NCBI RefSeq assembly: GCF_025273675.1
Contig: NZ_CP045809.1
Span: 4,402,001-4,466,000 of the forward strand
Length of the DNA stretch: 64,000 nucleotides
Reading direction: 5' to 3'
Origin: Gordonia pseudamarae
GTDB taxonomy: Bacteria; Actinomycetota; Actinomycetes; Mycobacteriales; Mycobacteriaceae
Shown here: piece by piece, positions 17,821 through 26,243 of the stretch
How positions within the stretch are numbered: position 1 is the stretch's first letter
How the letters are laid out: every line of letters starts with the position of its first letter
Program-made: the position numbers and the translations under genes
Notes under the pieces: generated by a model
Database searches by the model: none
Told to the model about the DNA's origin: nothing
Seen by the model: the letters and a program-made list of their open reading frames with translations, nothing else

Positions 17821-18218
17821 CTCGCAGACCACCGCCGTTCGCCGTCGGCGACGAACTCGAACCGCGTACGATCGGCCCGATCACCAAGACCGATATCGTC
17901 CGGTTCGCCGGCGCGGGAGGCGATTTCAACCCACTGCACCACGACGAGGACTACGCGCGGGCCGCCGGTCTACCCGGGATCATCGCTATGGGACAGTTGC
18001 AGGCCGGCCTGCTCGCCTCATGGATCGCCGATGTGGCCGGCGTGGAGAACCTGCTGTCCTATTCGGTGCGATTCACCTCGCCTCTGGCCGTCGGCGAGAC
18101 ACTGACCCTGAGCGGCACCGTCACCACCGCCGACGGCGATGTCATCGGCCTCGACCTGTCGGCCAAGGCGGCCGACCGGGTGGTGGTCTCGGGGAAAGCG
18201 CGCATCCGCACGCGGTGA
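17817..18218 (+). CDS. MaoC-like enoyl-CoA hydratase, catalytic subunit
   Basis: The product is 133 residues, beginning inside the stop of the preceding gene (ATGA overlap). The hydratase-2 motif is present: GGDFNPLHHDEDYARAAGLPG, with the Asp and His used to activate water, followed by MGQLQAGLL. It would hydrate a 2-enoyl-CoA produced by the divergent acyl-CoA dehydrogenase operon. Two hydratase systems therefore exist in the locus, this hotdog pair and the crotonase at 4099-4914, perhaps for different intermediates. Confidence 0.87.
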   Translation: MTRRPPPFAVGDELEPRTIGPITKTDIVRFAGAGGDFNPLHHDEDYARAAGLPGIIAMGQLQAGLLASWIADVAGVENLLSYSVRFTSPLAVGETLTLSGTVTTADGDVIGLDLSAKAADRVVVSGKARIRTR

Positions 18219-18273
18219 GGTCCACCGGAGCCCGCGTTCGGCAGGCCCGTCGTACAGTCGGAGTCTCTCGGTC

Positions 18274-18346
18274 GGTGCGCGACTGTGCCCGGCGTCACCC
18301 CCGGGGGTACCTCCGTCTCCCCCGGAATGGGAGTGCCGGGGGGAGG
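18274..18346. promoter_or_regulatory. Inverted-repeat-rich leader before the first LuxR pair
   Basis: This 189-bp gap (18219-18407) contains GGTGCGC (18274-18280) and GCGTCACC (18292-18299), a loose inverted pair, directly followed by CCCCCGGGGG (18298-18307). Next comes a C-run/G-run stem between about 18315 and 18346. Related half-sites with C-run/G-run repeats lie at the NDMA alcohol dehydrogenase and P450 promoters. It could be an operator or an attenuator. Confidence 0.4.
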
Positions 18347-18407
18347 TATGAGGGATGTACCACCCGAACCGCTTCGGTTCGGTCTGTGACCTACCTAACG
18401 TCCGAGT

Positions 18408-19637
18408 ATGAGTCTCTCGTTTCCGACAGAGTCATCGGCGCACGTCCGGTGCGATCCGGACGACCGGGTGTACACCGCGCTCATCGAGGCCGAGGAGTTC
18501 GCCGCCGGTCTGGCCGGCCCACCGGGCCCGGCCGCCCCGCGTGACCCCCTGTTCCCCACACACCGGCACCACCCGGACGAACAGGACACCGACGAGCGAC
18601 TCGCCCGCGCCCGGACCCGCATCGAGGGATCGATCGTGCGGGGTGAGGGCACCCCGGACGACCGGCTCGCCGCGCTCGACATCCTCATCCGGATCGATGA
18701 CGCGACGCACCACCGGATGGCCCTGGCCATCGACCGGATGGTCGGCGGACTCAGCCGGATCCGCGCCGGTATCGAAGCACTGTACGAACTCAGCCCGGCA
18801 GAACTGGTCACCGCCGTACCGCAACGCCTGATCGCCGACGTCGGCCTCGACCGGGCGATGATGTCGGCCGCCACCGGGTCGGTGTGGGCGCCGAAGAGTG
18901 TGTCCACCAACAATCCGACGGCCGATCGTGCCTTCGTCTCGTTCGTGACCGGTGCGCGGATACCTCTGCGCAAGGCACCCGTCGAGACCGAGATGATCCG
19001 TAGGCGAATCCCGCAACTCATCACCAACACCCGCGGCAACGACCGCGTCTACCGCGACATCGTAGAGGTGTCCGGTTCGCCCTCCTATGTCGGGGCACCG
19101 GTGGTCTCACAGGGGCGGGTGGTGGCGATGCTGCACGGCGATCGCACCCGTTCGGGCAGCCTCACAGCCGAACACCTGGAGATGCTGCAGATCTACGCGC
19201 GATGCACCTCGGTCGCATATGAATCGGCCCGGTTGCGCGCCCGGATGCGCTCGGTCCCGGGCTGGGCCGACTCGATCGACACGCTACGGCAGAGCCTCGG
19301 CGGGACCGGCGGCGCGGAGACCGACGGGGACCACGGCTCCGGCCGCACGACGTCATCGCGCGCCCGTCCTCCGATCCGGCCCGTCCCGATCGCAGCCACC
19401 CCGCCCAAGAACATGCTGACGGCCCGCGAACGCCAGGTAATCGCTCACATCTGCACCGGTGCCACCAATCGGCAGATCGCCCGTGCCCTGGCGGTATCCG
19501 AGCAGACGGTGAAATCACATCTGAAACGGATCTTCAAGAAGCTGGGTGCCACCACACGTGCCGAGGCGATCGCCTTGTACGCGGAGACCGCACTCACCGG
19601 CAGCGGAACGGTCACCGACCCGGAACCCACCCCATGA
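18408..19637 (+). CDS. GAF-LuxR transcriptional regulator, first member of pair 1
   Basis: The product is 409 residues. The N-terminal half is helical; a GAF-like sensor follows in the middle (DIVEVSGSPSYVGAPVVSQGRVVAMLHGDR, about residues 215-245), then a linker and a LuxR-type helix-turn-helix at 337-392 (LTARERQV, SEQTVKSHLKRIFKKLG). There is no phospho-acceptor domain, so it probably senses a small molecule. The following regulator gene overlaps it by 4 bp. It closely resembles the first gene of the pair at 38552, including ATNxxIARAL and KKLGxxTRAxAIA in the HTH. It is likely an activator of nearby oxidation genes. Confidence 0.88.
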   Translation: MSLSFPTESSAHVRCDPDDRVYTALIEAEEFAAGLAGPPGPAAPRDPLFPTHRHHPDEQDTDERLARARTRIEGSIVRGEGTPDDRLAALDILIRIDDATHHRMALAIDRMVGGLSRIRAGIEALYELSPAELVTAVPQRLIADVGLDRAMMSAATGSVWAPKSVSTNNPTADRAFVSFVTGARIPLRKAPVETEMIRRRIPQLITNTRGNDRVYRDIVEVSGSPSYVGAPVVSQGRVVAMLHGDRTRSGSLTAEHLEMLQIYARCTSVAYESARLRARMRSVPGWADSIDTLRQSLGGTGGAETDGDHGSGRTTSSRARPPIRPVPIAATPPKNMLTARERQVIAHICTGATNRQIARALAVSEQTVKSHLKRIFKKLGATTRAEAIALYAETALTGSGTVTDPEPTP

Positions 19638-20734
19638 GCGCCCCCGGGATCGACTCTCTTGTGGCCGAACTCCACGACATCGACGGGCAGTTGCGCCGCG
19701 ACGCCGGCCTCGACGCCGCGCCTTCGCCGGACGAGCCGCTCGACGCCCTCGACGCGGCCGCCTCGACGATCGCGCTGGTCCGCCTCTCCCTCTCCGAAGG
19801 TCATGCGACGCCACCGGAGACCACCACCCTGATGCTGCGTTCGCTGCGCGGACAACATCAGCTGCGGCAGCGTATCTCGTCGTGGCATATGCTGCGGCTG
19901 ACGGATCTCGCCAAGGCGGTCGAGCACGTGTCCGGCGCCGCGACGGTGGCCGCGGTGCGGCACAACGCCTGCGTCGCCGCGACCCGGGAACTGGGCTACC
20001 GCACATCGAGTTTCGCCGTGGCCGAGGACGACGGCTGGGTCGTCACCGACCTGGGCGAGGGCGACGACACCGGCCGGACGGTCCGCAGCTCCTGGAACTC
20101 CTCACCCGCCGAACACGTCTCGGTCACCGAGGGCTCGGTGATCCACGTCCGCGATTCGGCGGAGGCGACCGCGCCGATATGCACGGTCCTGGACGCGGAC
20201 GCCTACACCGTGGTACCGATCATCGCGGGCACCGACCGGATCGGGTTACTGCACTGCGCCCGGCCCCCGACCGGCGTCATCGGATTCGTCGAGATCGAGG
20301 TCCTGCATGCCTTCGGTACGGCCGTCGCGGCCGCCTACAGCCGGAGCAGACGCATCGAGGACAACCGCAGGCGCCGTCGTTCGATCATCGAAACCGCCCG
20401 CCTGCTCGACGAATTGGCCGACGCGATCCCCTGTTCGCTGACGGATCTGGACAACGCCCCCGATGGCCACGGACTCGATCGCCGCGATACCGACGACCGC
20501 GCGATACCACCGCGACGCCGGCCGCCGATCGCCCCCTCACCGGTGGAAGATCTGCTCACCGCCCGCGAACGGGAGGTGTATCGCCTGCTCGTGACGGGAG
20601 CGGCGAACCGCGATATCGCCGAGTATCTGGTCATCAGCGTGGAAACGGTCAAATCCCATGTGAAGCAGATACTACGGAAGGTCGGGGCGATCAACCGGGC
20701 GGAGCTTCTCTCGCTACACATGCAGCACCGCTGA
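19634..20734 (+). CDS. GAF-LuxR transcriptional regulator, second member of pair 1
   Basis: The product is 366 residues, starting in an ATGA overlap with its partner, which implies coupled synthesis and perhaps a heteromeric regulator. A GAF-like domain is suggested around residues 105-235 (YTVVPIIAGTDRIGLLHCAR), and the LuxR helix-turn-helix covers 308-366 (LTAREREV, SVETVKSHVKQILRKVG). The HTH differs in a characteristic way from the first gene (HVKxILRKxGxxNR instead of HLKxIxKKLGxxTR), and the same difference is seen in the second gene of the pair at 39709. A hairpin terminator follows. Confidence 0.88.
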   Translation: MSAPGIDSLVAELHDIDGQLRRDAGLDAAPSPDEPLDALDAAASTIALVRLSLSEGHATPPETTTLMLRSLRGQHQLRQRISSWHMLRLTDLAKAVEHVSGAATVAAVRHNACVAATRELGYRTSSFAVAEDDGWVVTDLGEGDDTGRTVRSSWNSSPAEHVSVTEGSVIHVRDSAEATAPICTVLDADAYTVVPIIAGTDRIGLLHCARPPTGVIGFVEIEVLHAFGTAVAAAYSRSRRIEDNRRRRRSIIETARLLDELADAIPCSLTDLDNAPDGHGLDRRDTDDRAIPPRRRPPIAPSPVEDLLTAREREVYRLLVTGAANRDIAEYLVISVETVKSHVKQILRKVGAINRAELLSLHMQHR

Positions 20735-20782
20735 CCGGAACCCCGCACGGCGCTCCTGCCGAACCGGCACGACGACGCCGGA

Positions 20783-20806
20783 CCCGGAGCGCTCTGTCGC
20801 TCCGGG
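20783..20806. terminator. Hairpin terminator between LuxR pair 1 and the SnoaL gene
   Basis: CCCGGAGCG (20783-20791) pairs perfectly with CGCTCCGGG (20798-20806) across a 6-base loop. It sits in the 89-bp gap between convergent genes and can serve both. Confidence 0.75.
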
Positions 20807-20823
20807 CCCGGACACCGGTCGGC

Positions 20824-21270
20824 TCAGGCCAGACCGAGTTGACGAAGCAGCGTCGCAACATCCCAGTAGGCGTGCACGGAGATCGCCCGGCCATCGGAGT
20901 CGACCTCGAAGACGTCCATACCCGGGACGTCGAATGCCTTGCCCGTCGGCGGAACCCCCGGCGGGAAGCCCTCACCGGTGTGGGTACCGGTCATCCGCCA
21001 TTCGTGGGCGACCCGGCCGCGGCCGAGGTCGATGATCGGCGCACCGACCGACTCGAAGGCCATGTCGGGAAAGCCGGACCAGGCCGCCTCGAAGAAGCCG
21101 CGGGCACCCTCGTGGTCGGTCAGCGGTTCGGGTAGCGACGGGTCCTGCCAGTCGACGGTGGCGGCGATGACATCGAGCGCGACACCGATGTCCCGCTGGG
21201 TCCACGCCGCGAAATACCTTGCGGGGTAGGCCTCGAGGACGCTGATATCTGTTGCCAAAGGTGTGGACAT
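20824..21270 (-). CDS. SnoaL-like/NTF2-fold protein
   Basis: The product is 148 residues from the ATG at 21270, with GGAG about 6 bases upstream. The pattern ARYFAAWTQRDIG, TVDWQDPSLPEPL, WSGFPDMAFE and HEWRMTGTHTGEGFPPGVPPTGK is that of SnoaL-like polyketide-cyclase or ester-cyclase proteins with the NTF2 fold. Members act as small hydrolases, isomerases or cyclases on ring compounds, or have no known activity. It is transcribed alone, divergently from a ferritin-like protein gene, and the gap between them carries tandem operator-like repeats. Confidence 0.82.
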   Translation of the reverse strand: MSTPLATDISVLEAYPARYFAAWTQRDIGVALDVIAATVDWQDPSLPEPLTDHEGARGFFEAAWSGFPDMAFESVGAPIIDLGRGRVAHEWRMTGTHTGEGFPPGVPPTGKAFDVPGMDVFEVDSDGRAISVHAYWDVATLLRQLGLA

Positions 21271-21620
21271 GAGTTCTCCGTTCGGGACGTTCTTGCTCAA
21301 CTGGGACGGTATCGCGATATGGATTCCGCGATATGGATTCCATGGGGGCCGGGAGGTCGATCGGCGCCGGCGGGCACCACCTGAGATCTTCAGGCGTCCT
21401 GAGATATTCAGGAATTTCGGCAACCGTTCGTTCTCCGTAGTCCGAACCGTACGGACGCCGGGATTACTCGTCAAGAACGAACGGGAGAATTCGGCGGTCA
21501 GCCTTGATACTTCACCCCGACGAAGGACATCGCGTCCCCAATTCGGGTGATTCCCCCACCCTCGTCCGGGAGCACCATTGTAGGAAATCTCCGAAACAAC
21601 GCAATCCTGTGAGGTCACCA
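21271..21620. promoter_or_regulatory. 350-bp divergent promoter region with tandem palindromes
   Basis: No gene is seen in this gap. It contains a perfect 14-bp tandem duplication (CGCGATATGGATTC at 21313-21326 and 21327-21340) and two near-identical 15-bp palindromes, CCTGAGATCTTCAGG (21380-21394) and CCTGAGATATTCAGG (21398-21412), 18 bp apart on the same face of the helix. A local open frame runs through part of the right side, but the GTG at 21621 with GAGGT upstream is the better start for the plus-strand gene. Confidence 0.6.
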
Positions 21621-22448
21621 GTGAAGGTCCGCAAGATCGATATCGACTTCTCCACCGCAAAGGTTTATTGGACACCGGCCACTCCCGAGTTCGCCCAGTT
21701 CTGGAACGCCACGTCCAGCTACCTGCCCTACCTTGAGCCGTACCTGAACCGGGTGGTCAGAGAGGGAATGAACAGACTTCCCGAGTCCGAGTCACAGTTG
21801 CGCGAGGACTGCAAGATCTTTGTCGCGCAGGAGACCCAGCACTACAAGAACCACGCCAAATTCAATAGGATGCTCCGCGAATCGGGCTACCGGGACCTGG
21901 CCGACCGTGAAGCGGTGATGAAGGCCGACTACGAACGATTCTTCAAGGAGAAGGATCTGCGGTGGAACCTCGGGTACGCGGAGGGATTCGAGACCCTCGG
22001 CCCGATCCTGGCCTGCTATTTCCTCGAATCCGCGAAGGAACTGCAGGCACCCGACGTCGACGACCCCACCGCAGATCTCTGGCGGTGGCATCTGGCCGAG
22101 GAATACGAACACCGCCACGTCTGCAACTACATCTACGATGCCGTCACCCCAGGATACTGGTGGCGGCTCTACGGCATCTGGTACGCCGGAAGACACATGT
22201 TCGCGTACATGATCCGCACGACGCTCTATCTGCTCGAGGAAGACTACCGGGCCGCCCGTATCCCCGACCGCGCAAAGAGCCGGCTACGGCTGGCCGCCGC
22301 CGGCGGCCGGATGCTCAAATACGTACTGCCCCGGGTGATCAAGACCATGCACCCCAAGTACGATCCGATCAATATCCCGGTTCCCGAGCGCTCGATGGAG
22401 GTGCTGGCCGAGACCGAACGCCAGTGGGCCAAGCAGACCGGCGAGTAG
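21621..22448 (+). CDS. PF10118-like predicted metal-dependent protein (ferritin-like)
   Basis: The product is 275 residues from a GTG at 21621, five bases after GAGGT. The protein is alpha-helical, with repeated acidic and His clusters suitable for a di-metal site: FVAQETQHYKNHAKF, FLESAKE and LAEEYEHRHVCN. This matches the family annotated as predicted metal-dependent hydrolase (PF10118), which has a ferritin-like arrangement and is common in actinobacteria near oxidation genes. A hydrolase or oxygenase role is possible; no activity is proven for the group to my knowledge. It shares its promoter region with the SnoaL gene. Confidence 0.78.
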   Translation: MKVRKIDIDFSTAKVYWTPATPEFAQFWNATSSYLPYLEPYLNRVVREGMNRLPESESQLREDCKIFVAQETQHYKNHAKFNRMLRESGYRDLADREAVMKADYERFFKEKDLRWNLGYAEGFETLGPILACYFLESAKELQAPDVDDPTADLWRWHLAEEYEHRHVCNYIYDAVTPGYWWRLYGIWYAGRHMFAYMIRTTLYLLEEDYRAARIPDRAKSRLRLAAAGGRMLKYVLPRVIKTMHPKYDPINIPVPERSMEVLAETERQWAKQTGE

Positions 22449-22453
22449 ACCTT

Positions 22454-22496
22454 GAACGCGGGGCGCCGACGGTATCACCGTCGACGCCCCGCGTTC
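22454..22496. terminator. Strong bidirectional hairpin terminator
   Basis: GAACGCGGGGCG (22454-22465) pairs with CGCCCCGCGTTC (22485-22496), and inside it CGACGGT (22467-22473) pairs with ACCGTCG (22477-22483). The structure sits between convergent genes ending at 22448 and 22523. Confidence 0.85.
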
Positions 22497-22522
22497 GCCC
22501 GCCGTGCGTCCTGTCTTCCGGA

Positions 22523-23500
22523 TCAGTTGCGCAGGACGATTTTTCCGATGGCCTGACCCGACTCCAGGCGGCGGTGCGCCGCCGCGGCCTCGTTGAGGGA
22601 GAACACCGAGTCGATGGTGGGCGGCGGCACGTCACCGGCCGCGATCAACCCGAGCAGGCCACTGAAGTCCTGCGGGCTGCCCATCGTGGTACCCAGCAGG
22701 CTGTATTGGCCGAAGAAGAACGGGCGCACATCCATGGTGACCTGTTCGGCGACATTCGCACCCAGGACGACCAGTCTGCCGCCCGGTCGCAGCGCACGCA
22801 CCGAATGTGACCACAATCCGACAGGGTCGAGGATGACATCGAAGCCGTCGGCTCCGGGGGCCAGCACCCTGGCGCGTTCGGGCCACCCGTCATCGTCGTG
22901 CAGCACCCCACCGGATGCGCCGGACGCCCGCGCCCGGTCGAGTTTACCCACGCCGGAGGCGGTCACGAAGACATCGGCACCGATGGCGCAGCCGAGCGCC
23001 TGCGCCATCGTCGATACGCCCCCGCCCGCTCCGACGATCAGCAGCGACTCCCCCGCGGCCAGGGCGGCCCGGGTGACCAGTGCCCGGTAGCACGTGATAC
23101 CCACCAGCCCCAGTGCGGCCGCCTGCTCCCATGAATAGCCCTCGGGTTTGGGGAGTACGCACTCCTCGGGAACACTGACGTACTCGGCATACGTGCCCGC
23201 CGTGGCGTCGCCGAGAATCTCGAAATCGGCTGCCGGGGCCTCGGTTCGCTTGCCCCAGAACAGCGACGGGGTGATCACCACCTGCTCGCCGGTGTCGGTA
23301 CGGATTCCCGCACCGTCGGCTCCGGGCGTGTGCGGGAGCGGCGATCGGTACAGGCCGCGGCGCACGAGGACATCGTGCCAATTCAATGCGCTCGCCTCCA
23401 GTTTCACCGTCACCCAGCCCGGCCGTTGCGCCGGTTCCGCGACGTCGCGGGCAACCAGTTGTTCCGCCTCACCGAACCCGGACATCACGATCGCCTTCAC
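22523..23500 (-). CDS. Zinc-independent MDR oxidoreductase (quinone-reductase-like)
   Basis: The product is 325 residues from a GTG at 23500, preceded by AGGAG. It has the medium-chain dehydrogenase fold: a GroES-like N-terminus (ASALNWHDVLVRRGLY, HTPGADGAG), the coenzyme loop VGAGGGVSTMAQ, and the end IGKIVLRN. The GHE motif and the Cys cluster of zinc alcohol dehydrogenases are absent, so it is a quinone-oxidoreductase or enoyl-reductase type enzyme using NADPH. It lies 93 bp downstream of the thioesterase gene and may be cotranscribed. It could reduce a double bond of a pathway intermediate. Confidence 0.85.
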   Translation of the reverse strand: MKAIVMSGFGEAEQLVARDVAEPAQRPGWVTVKLEASALNWHDVLVRRGLYRSPLPHTPGADGAGIRTDTGEQVVITPSLFWGKRTEAPAADFEILGDATAGTYAEYVSVPEECVLPKPEGYSWEQAAALGLVGITCYRALVTRAALAAGESLLIVGAGGGVSTMAQALGCAIGADVFVTASGVGKLDRARASGASGGVLHDDDGWPERARVLAPGADGFDVILDPVGLWSHSVRALRPGGRLVVLGANVAEQVTMDVRPFFFGQYSLLGTTMGSPQDFSGLLGLIAAGDVPPPTIDSVFSLNEAAAAHRRLESGQAIGKIVLRN

Positions 23501-23593
23501 GCCGACTCCTGTCGTTGCACCGTCACTTCTGGTCACGCACTCTCTCGTCTGGTTGCGCATCCGCCTTCTGTGGCACCGTCACCGCACATGGCA

Positions 23594-24376
23594 TCACTGC
23601 CGGCGCGAGATCGTGACCGTGGCGAATGCGTACGGCTTCCCCGCGGGCCCCTCGGCCACCACCCGCACCACGCATAGACTCCGGCCCCGGTGGCAGAGCT
23701 CGGCACGGAACACCGTCGGTGCCAGCGCATCACCGGGCCGGACATAGTTGATATCGACCGACAGGGTCCGGAATCGGCCGTCCGCGCCGATCGCCGACAT
23801 GGCGGCGAACTCGGCCCCGCAGATGAGAATCCCGCCGTGGACGTGGCCCCGCCCGTTCGCCGCGTACGGGGTCGACGGCAATTCGACGGTGCCGGGCGAG
23901 GGTTCGCTGATACCGAGGACCTCGCGGACGGTCGCGGACGGCTCGGGCGCGGAGAAGGCCAGCGCCGGGGATGCCGGCGCCTGCGCGTCGATGAAGTGTG
24001 AACGCTGGGTGACCAGCGCCACCACCGTTCCGTCCGCATCCGTCAGCGTGCCCCGGGTGGTGGCACCCGAGACGTCCGCGGAGACGAGCTCGCCGACGGC
24101 CACCATCGGTTCCCCGGCAAGCGGCGGGTCGGCCAGGAAGTCGACGCGGATACCCAGGCTCACGGGCCAGCGCCCGGGCGCGGCACGCGCCGCTGCCAGA
24201 TAGCCCGTGACATCGTCGAGGACCACGCCGAGCGACCCCCGGCTGCACCCGGCGACCGGGTCGTGCAGCCAGGGGCCCGGCCGGACGGTGAACTCGCAGA
24301 CGCCTGCCGCGAAGGCCCGGGTACGCACCCGGACCAGCGCCTCGGCACCGCAGATCAGGAGTTCGGTGACCGGCAT
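23594..24376 (-). CDS. Double-hotdog acyl-CoA thioesterase (PaaI-like)
   Basis: The product is 260 residues, about twice a single hotdog. The second half carries the PaaI-type motif NGRGHVHGGILICGAEFAAM (the His-Gly-Gly turn), followed by SVDINYVRPG. The first half is a degenerate hotdog (GCSRGSLGVVLDDVTGYLAA, SLGIRVDFLADPP). It probably hydrolyses acyl-CoA to regenerate free CoA when the pathway is overloaded. The gene begins 4 bp after the CoA ligase stop, so activation and release of the same acid may be controlled together. Confidence 0.82.
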   Translation of the reverse strand: MPVTELLICGAEALVRVRTRAFAAGVCEFTVRPGPWLHDPVAGCSRGSLGVVLDDVTGYLAAARAAPGRWPVSLGIRVDFLADPPLAGEPMVAVGELVSADVSGATTRGTLTDADGTVVALVTQRSHFIDAQAPASPALAFSAPEPSATVREVLGISEPSPGTVELPSTPYAANGRGHVHGGILICGAEFAAMSAIGADGRFRTLSVDINYVRPGDALAPTVFRAELCHRGRSLCVVRVVAEGPAGKPYAFATVTISRRQ

Positions 24377-24379
24377 GTC

Positions 24380-26074
24380 TCAGTGCGCGCCCACGGCCGT
24401 GACCTGATCGAGCTTGTCGGCGATCTGCTTGCGCAGCAGGTGTTTCTGAATCTTTCCGGTGGCCGTCATGGGTAGCGATTCCACCACCTCGACCCGTTCC
24501 GGAGTCTTCTGGATGGCGACGCCCCGATCGGTGAGGAACTGGCGCAGCTGCTCCACCGACGGTGCACTCGCGCCCTCGTTGGGCACCACGAAGACGCACA
24601 CCTTCTCGCCGAGCACCGGATCGGGCATCGCCACCACCGCCAGCGCCGCGAGTTCGGGATGGGTGGCGAGTTTGTCCTCGACCTCCCGGACGCTGATGTT
24701 CATGCCACCACGGATCACGATGTCCTTGGTGCGCCCGGTGACCCGGACGAATCCGTCGGCATCCATCACGCCCAGGTCGCCCGACCGGGAGAACCCTTCG
24801 GGGGTGAACAGTTCGGCGGTGTCGTCGGGCCGGTTGAGGTAGGCGATCATGTGCGAGGGACCGCGGTAGGCGATGTCCCCCTCCTCGCCACGCGGCACTT
24901 CGAGCCCGTCCGCCCCGACGATCTTGACCTCGGCGCCCGGCAGGGCGGCACCGTCGGAGGTGATGGCGCGGCGCGGATCGTCGTCCGCGGTGCAGGTCGT
25001 GGTGCACAGGTTCTCGCTGCGCCCGTAGAGCGACAGGATCGACGCACCGGGAAGTTTTGCCTTCGCGTTCTCCACCACCGCCGACGGGATCGGCGAACCG
25101 GCGCAGGTCCAGACCCGCAGCGAGGACAGGTCCGCCTCCGGGCTCTGCTCGGCGGCACCGATCAACGTCTGCAGGAAGACCGTCGCGGTCACCGATGCGG
25201 TGCACCCGAACTTCTCGATCTCCACGAGCCCTTGCGCCGGGCTCCACTCCGCCATCACGTGGGTCGCCGCGCCCACGATCAGCGGCACCAGCAGGCTGGT
25301 GACGAGGCCGGTGGTGTGGGTGATCGGCGAGGGCCCGAACTGGACGTCGGCCTCGGTCTGTCCGAACGCGATAACCAGTGCCCGCGAACTGGAGGCGTAG
25401 GTGTTGAAGGTGTGCAGACAACCCTTGGGCCGCGAGGTGGTGCCCGAGGTGTAGACGATGACGTACGGGTCGTCCGGGTGCACACGGACATCGAGTTCGG
25501 CGTCGATCGCATCCGCGGCCACATCGGTCACGAAGACATCATCGAGAACACCGACATTTCTGTTCTGCAACGCATCTCGCGCCCCGTCGGCAACCCGGAC
25601 GGCCAGGACGGTGGTCAGGGTTCCGGATTCGGACCGGATGTCGTCGAACATCTCGGCATACTTGAACCCCTTGAAGTCCTCCGGCGCGATGGCAACGGAG
25701 ACGCCGGCATCGGAGACGACGTGGGCGACCTCGTCCTTGCGGTAGATCGGCATGATCGGCACCATGACGGCGCCGATCCGCGCCAAGGCGGAGGCCACGG
25801 TGAAGAATTCGGCCCAGTTGGGCAGTTGCACGGCCACCCGGTCGCCGGTTTTCACACCGCTGCGGCGCAGACCCAGCGCGAGGCGCTGAGAGGCCTCGTA
25901 CAGTTCGGCGAAGGTCAGCGCGTTGATCCCGTCGGTGACGAAAACCTTGTCGGCGTGGGACTGCGCCCGGGACTTGAGCAGGTCGGTGTAGTTGTCCTTC
26001 GACCACTGCCCGCTCGCGTAGTAGTTGTCGACGTCAGCGGCGGTGTACCGGCCGAGCTCTCTCTGGTTGGTCAT
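24380..26074 (-). CDS. AMP-forming acyl-CoA ligase (cyclohexanecarboxylate-CoA ligase-like candidate)
   Basis: The product is 564 residues. It shows the ATP loop VIVYTSGTTSRPKGCLHTF, the segment SLYGRSENL, the YRGPSHMIAYL and RSGDLGVMDADGFVRVTGR motifs, the hinge IVIRGGMNISVREVE, and the catalytic-Lys end LPMTATGKIQKHLLR. The combination RGGMNISxxEVE with TATGKIQK is what I associate with the cyclohexanecarboxylate-CoA ligase (AliA) group, although related FadD enzymes share parts of it. A perfect AATGGT-CCT-ACCATT operator lies about 50 bp upstream, tying it to the GntR-like regulon. It is followed by a thioesterase. Confidence 0.87.
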   Translation of the reverse strand: MTNQRELGRYTAADVDNYYASGQWSKDNYTDLLKSRAQSHADKVFVTDGINALTFAELYEASQRLALGLRRSGVKTGDRVAVQLPNWAEFFTVASALARIGAVMVPIMPIYRKDEVAHVVSDAGVSVAIAPEDFKGFKYAEMFDDIRSESGTLTTVLAVRVADGARDALQNRNVGVLDDVFVTDVAADAIDAELDVRVHPDDPYVIVYTSGTTSRPKGCLHTFNTYASSSRALVIAFGQTEADVQFGPSPITHTTGLVTSLLVPLIVGAATHVMAEWSPAQGLVEIEKFGCTASVTATVFLQTLIGAAEQSPEADLSSLRVWTCAGSPIPSAVVENAKAKLPGASILSLYGRSENLCTTTCTADDDPRRAITSDGAALPGAEVKIVGADGLEVPRGEEGDIAYRGPSHMIAYLNRPDDTAELFTPEGFSRSGDLGVMDADGFVRVTGRTKDIVIRGGMNISVREVEDKLATHPELAALAVVAMPDPVLGEKVCVFVVPNEGASAPSVEQLRQFLTDRGVAIQKTPERVEVVESLPMTATGKIQKHLLRKQIADKLDQVTAVGAH

Positions 26075-26122
26075 GTCATCCCATCCTTAGGGTGTAACGC
26101 GTCTCACATTGTTTAATGGTAG

Positions 26123-26137
26123 AATGGTCCTACCATT
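26123..26137. promoter_or_regulatory. GntR/FadR-type operator, perfect copy
   Basis: AATGGT-CCT-ACCATT is a perfect 6-3-6 inverted repeat 48 bp before the CoA ligase start. It contains the exact TGGT-N3-ACCA core. Confidence 0.68.
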
Positions 26138-26225
26138 TATTCAAGCCTGTAGGTTCCAGTAGGCGGTATCGGAAGCCGGAAATGTCGCGATTCGGGTGGA
26201 GTTCACTCCGACACCCCCCGAACCT

Positions 26226-26239
26226 CCCCCATTCGGGGG
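26226..26239. terminator. C-run/G-run hairpin after the CitE gene
   Basis: CCCCC-ATTC-GGGGG lies just downstream of the CitE-like stop (26244, minus strand) and may end that transcript. A near-identical CCCCC-TATC-GGGGG occurs at 28883-28896, so a regulatory role is also possible. Confidence 0.4.
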
Positions 26240-26243
26240 ACCG

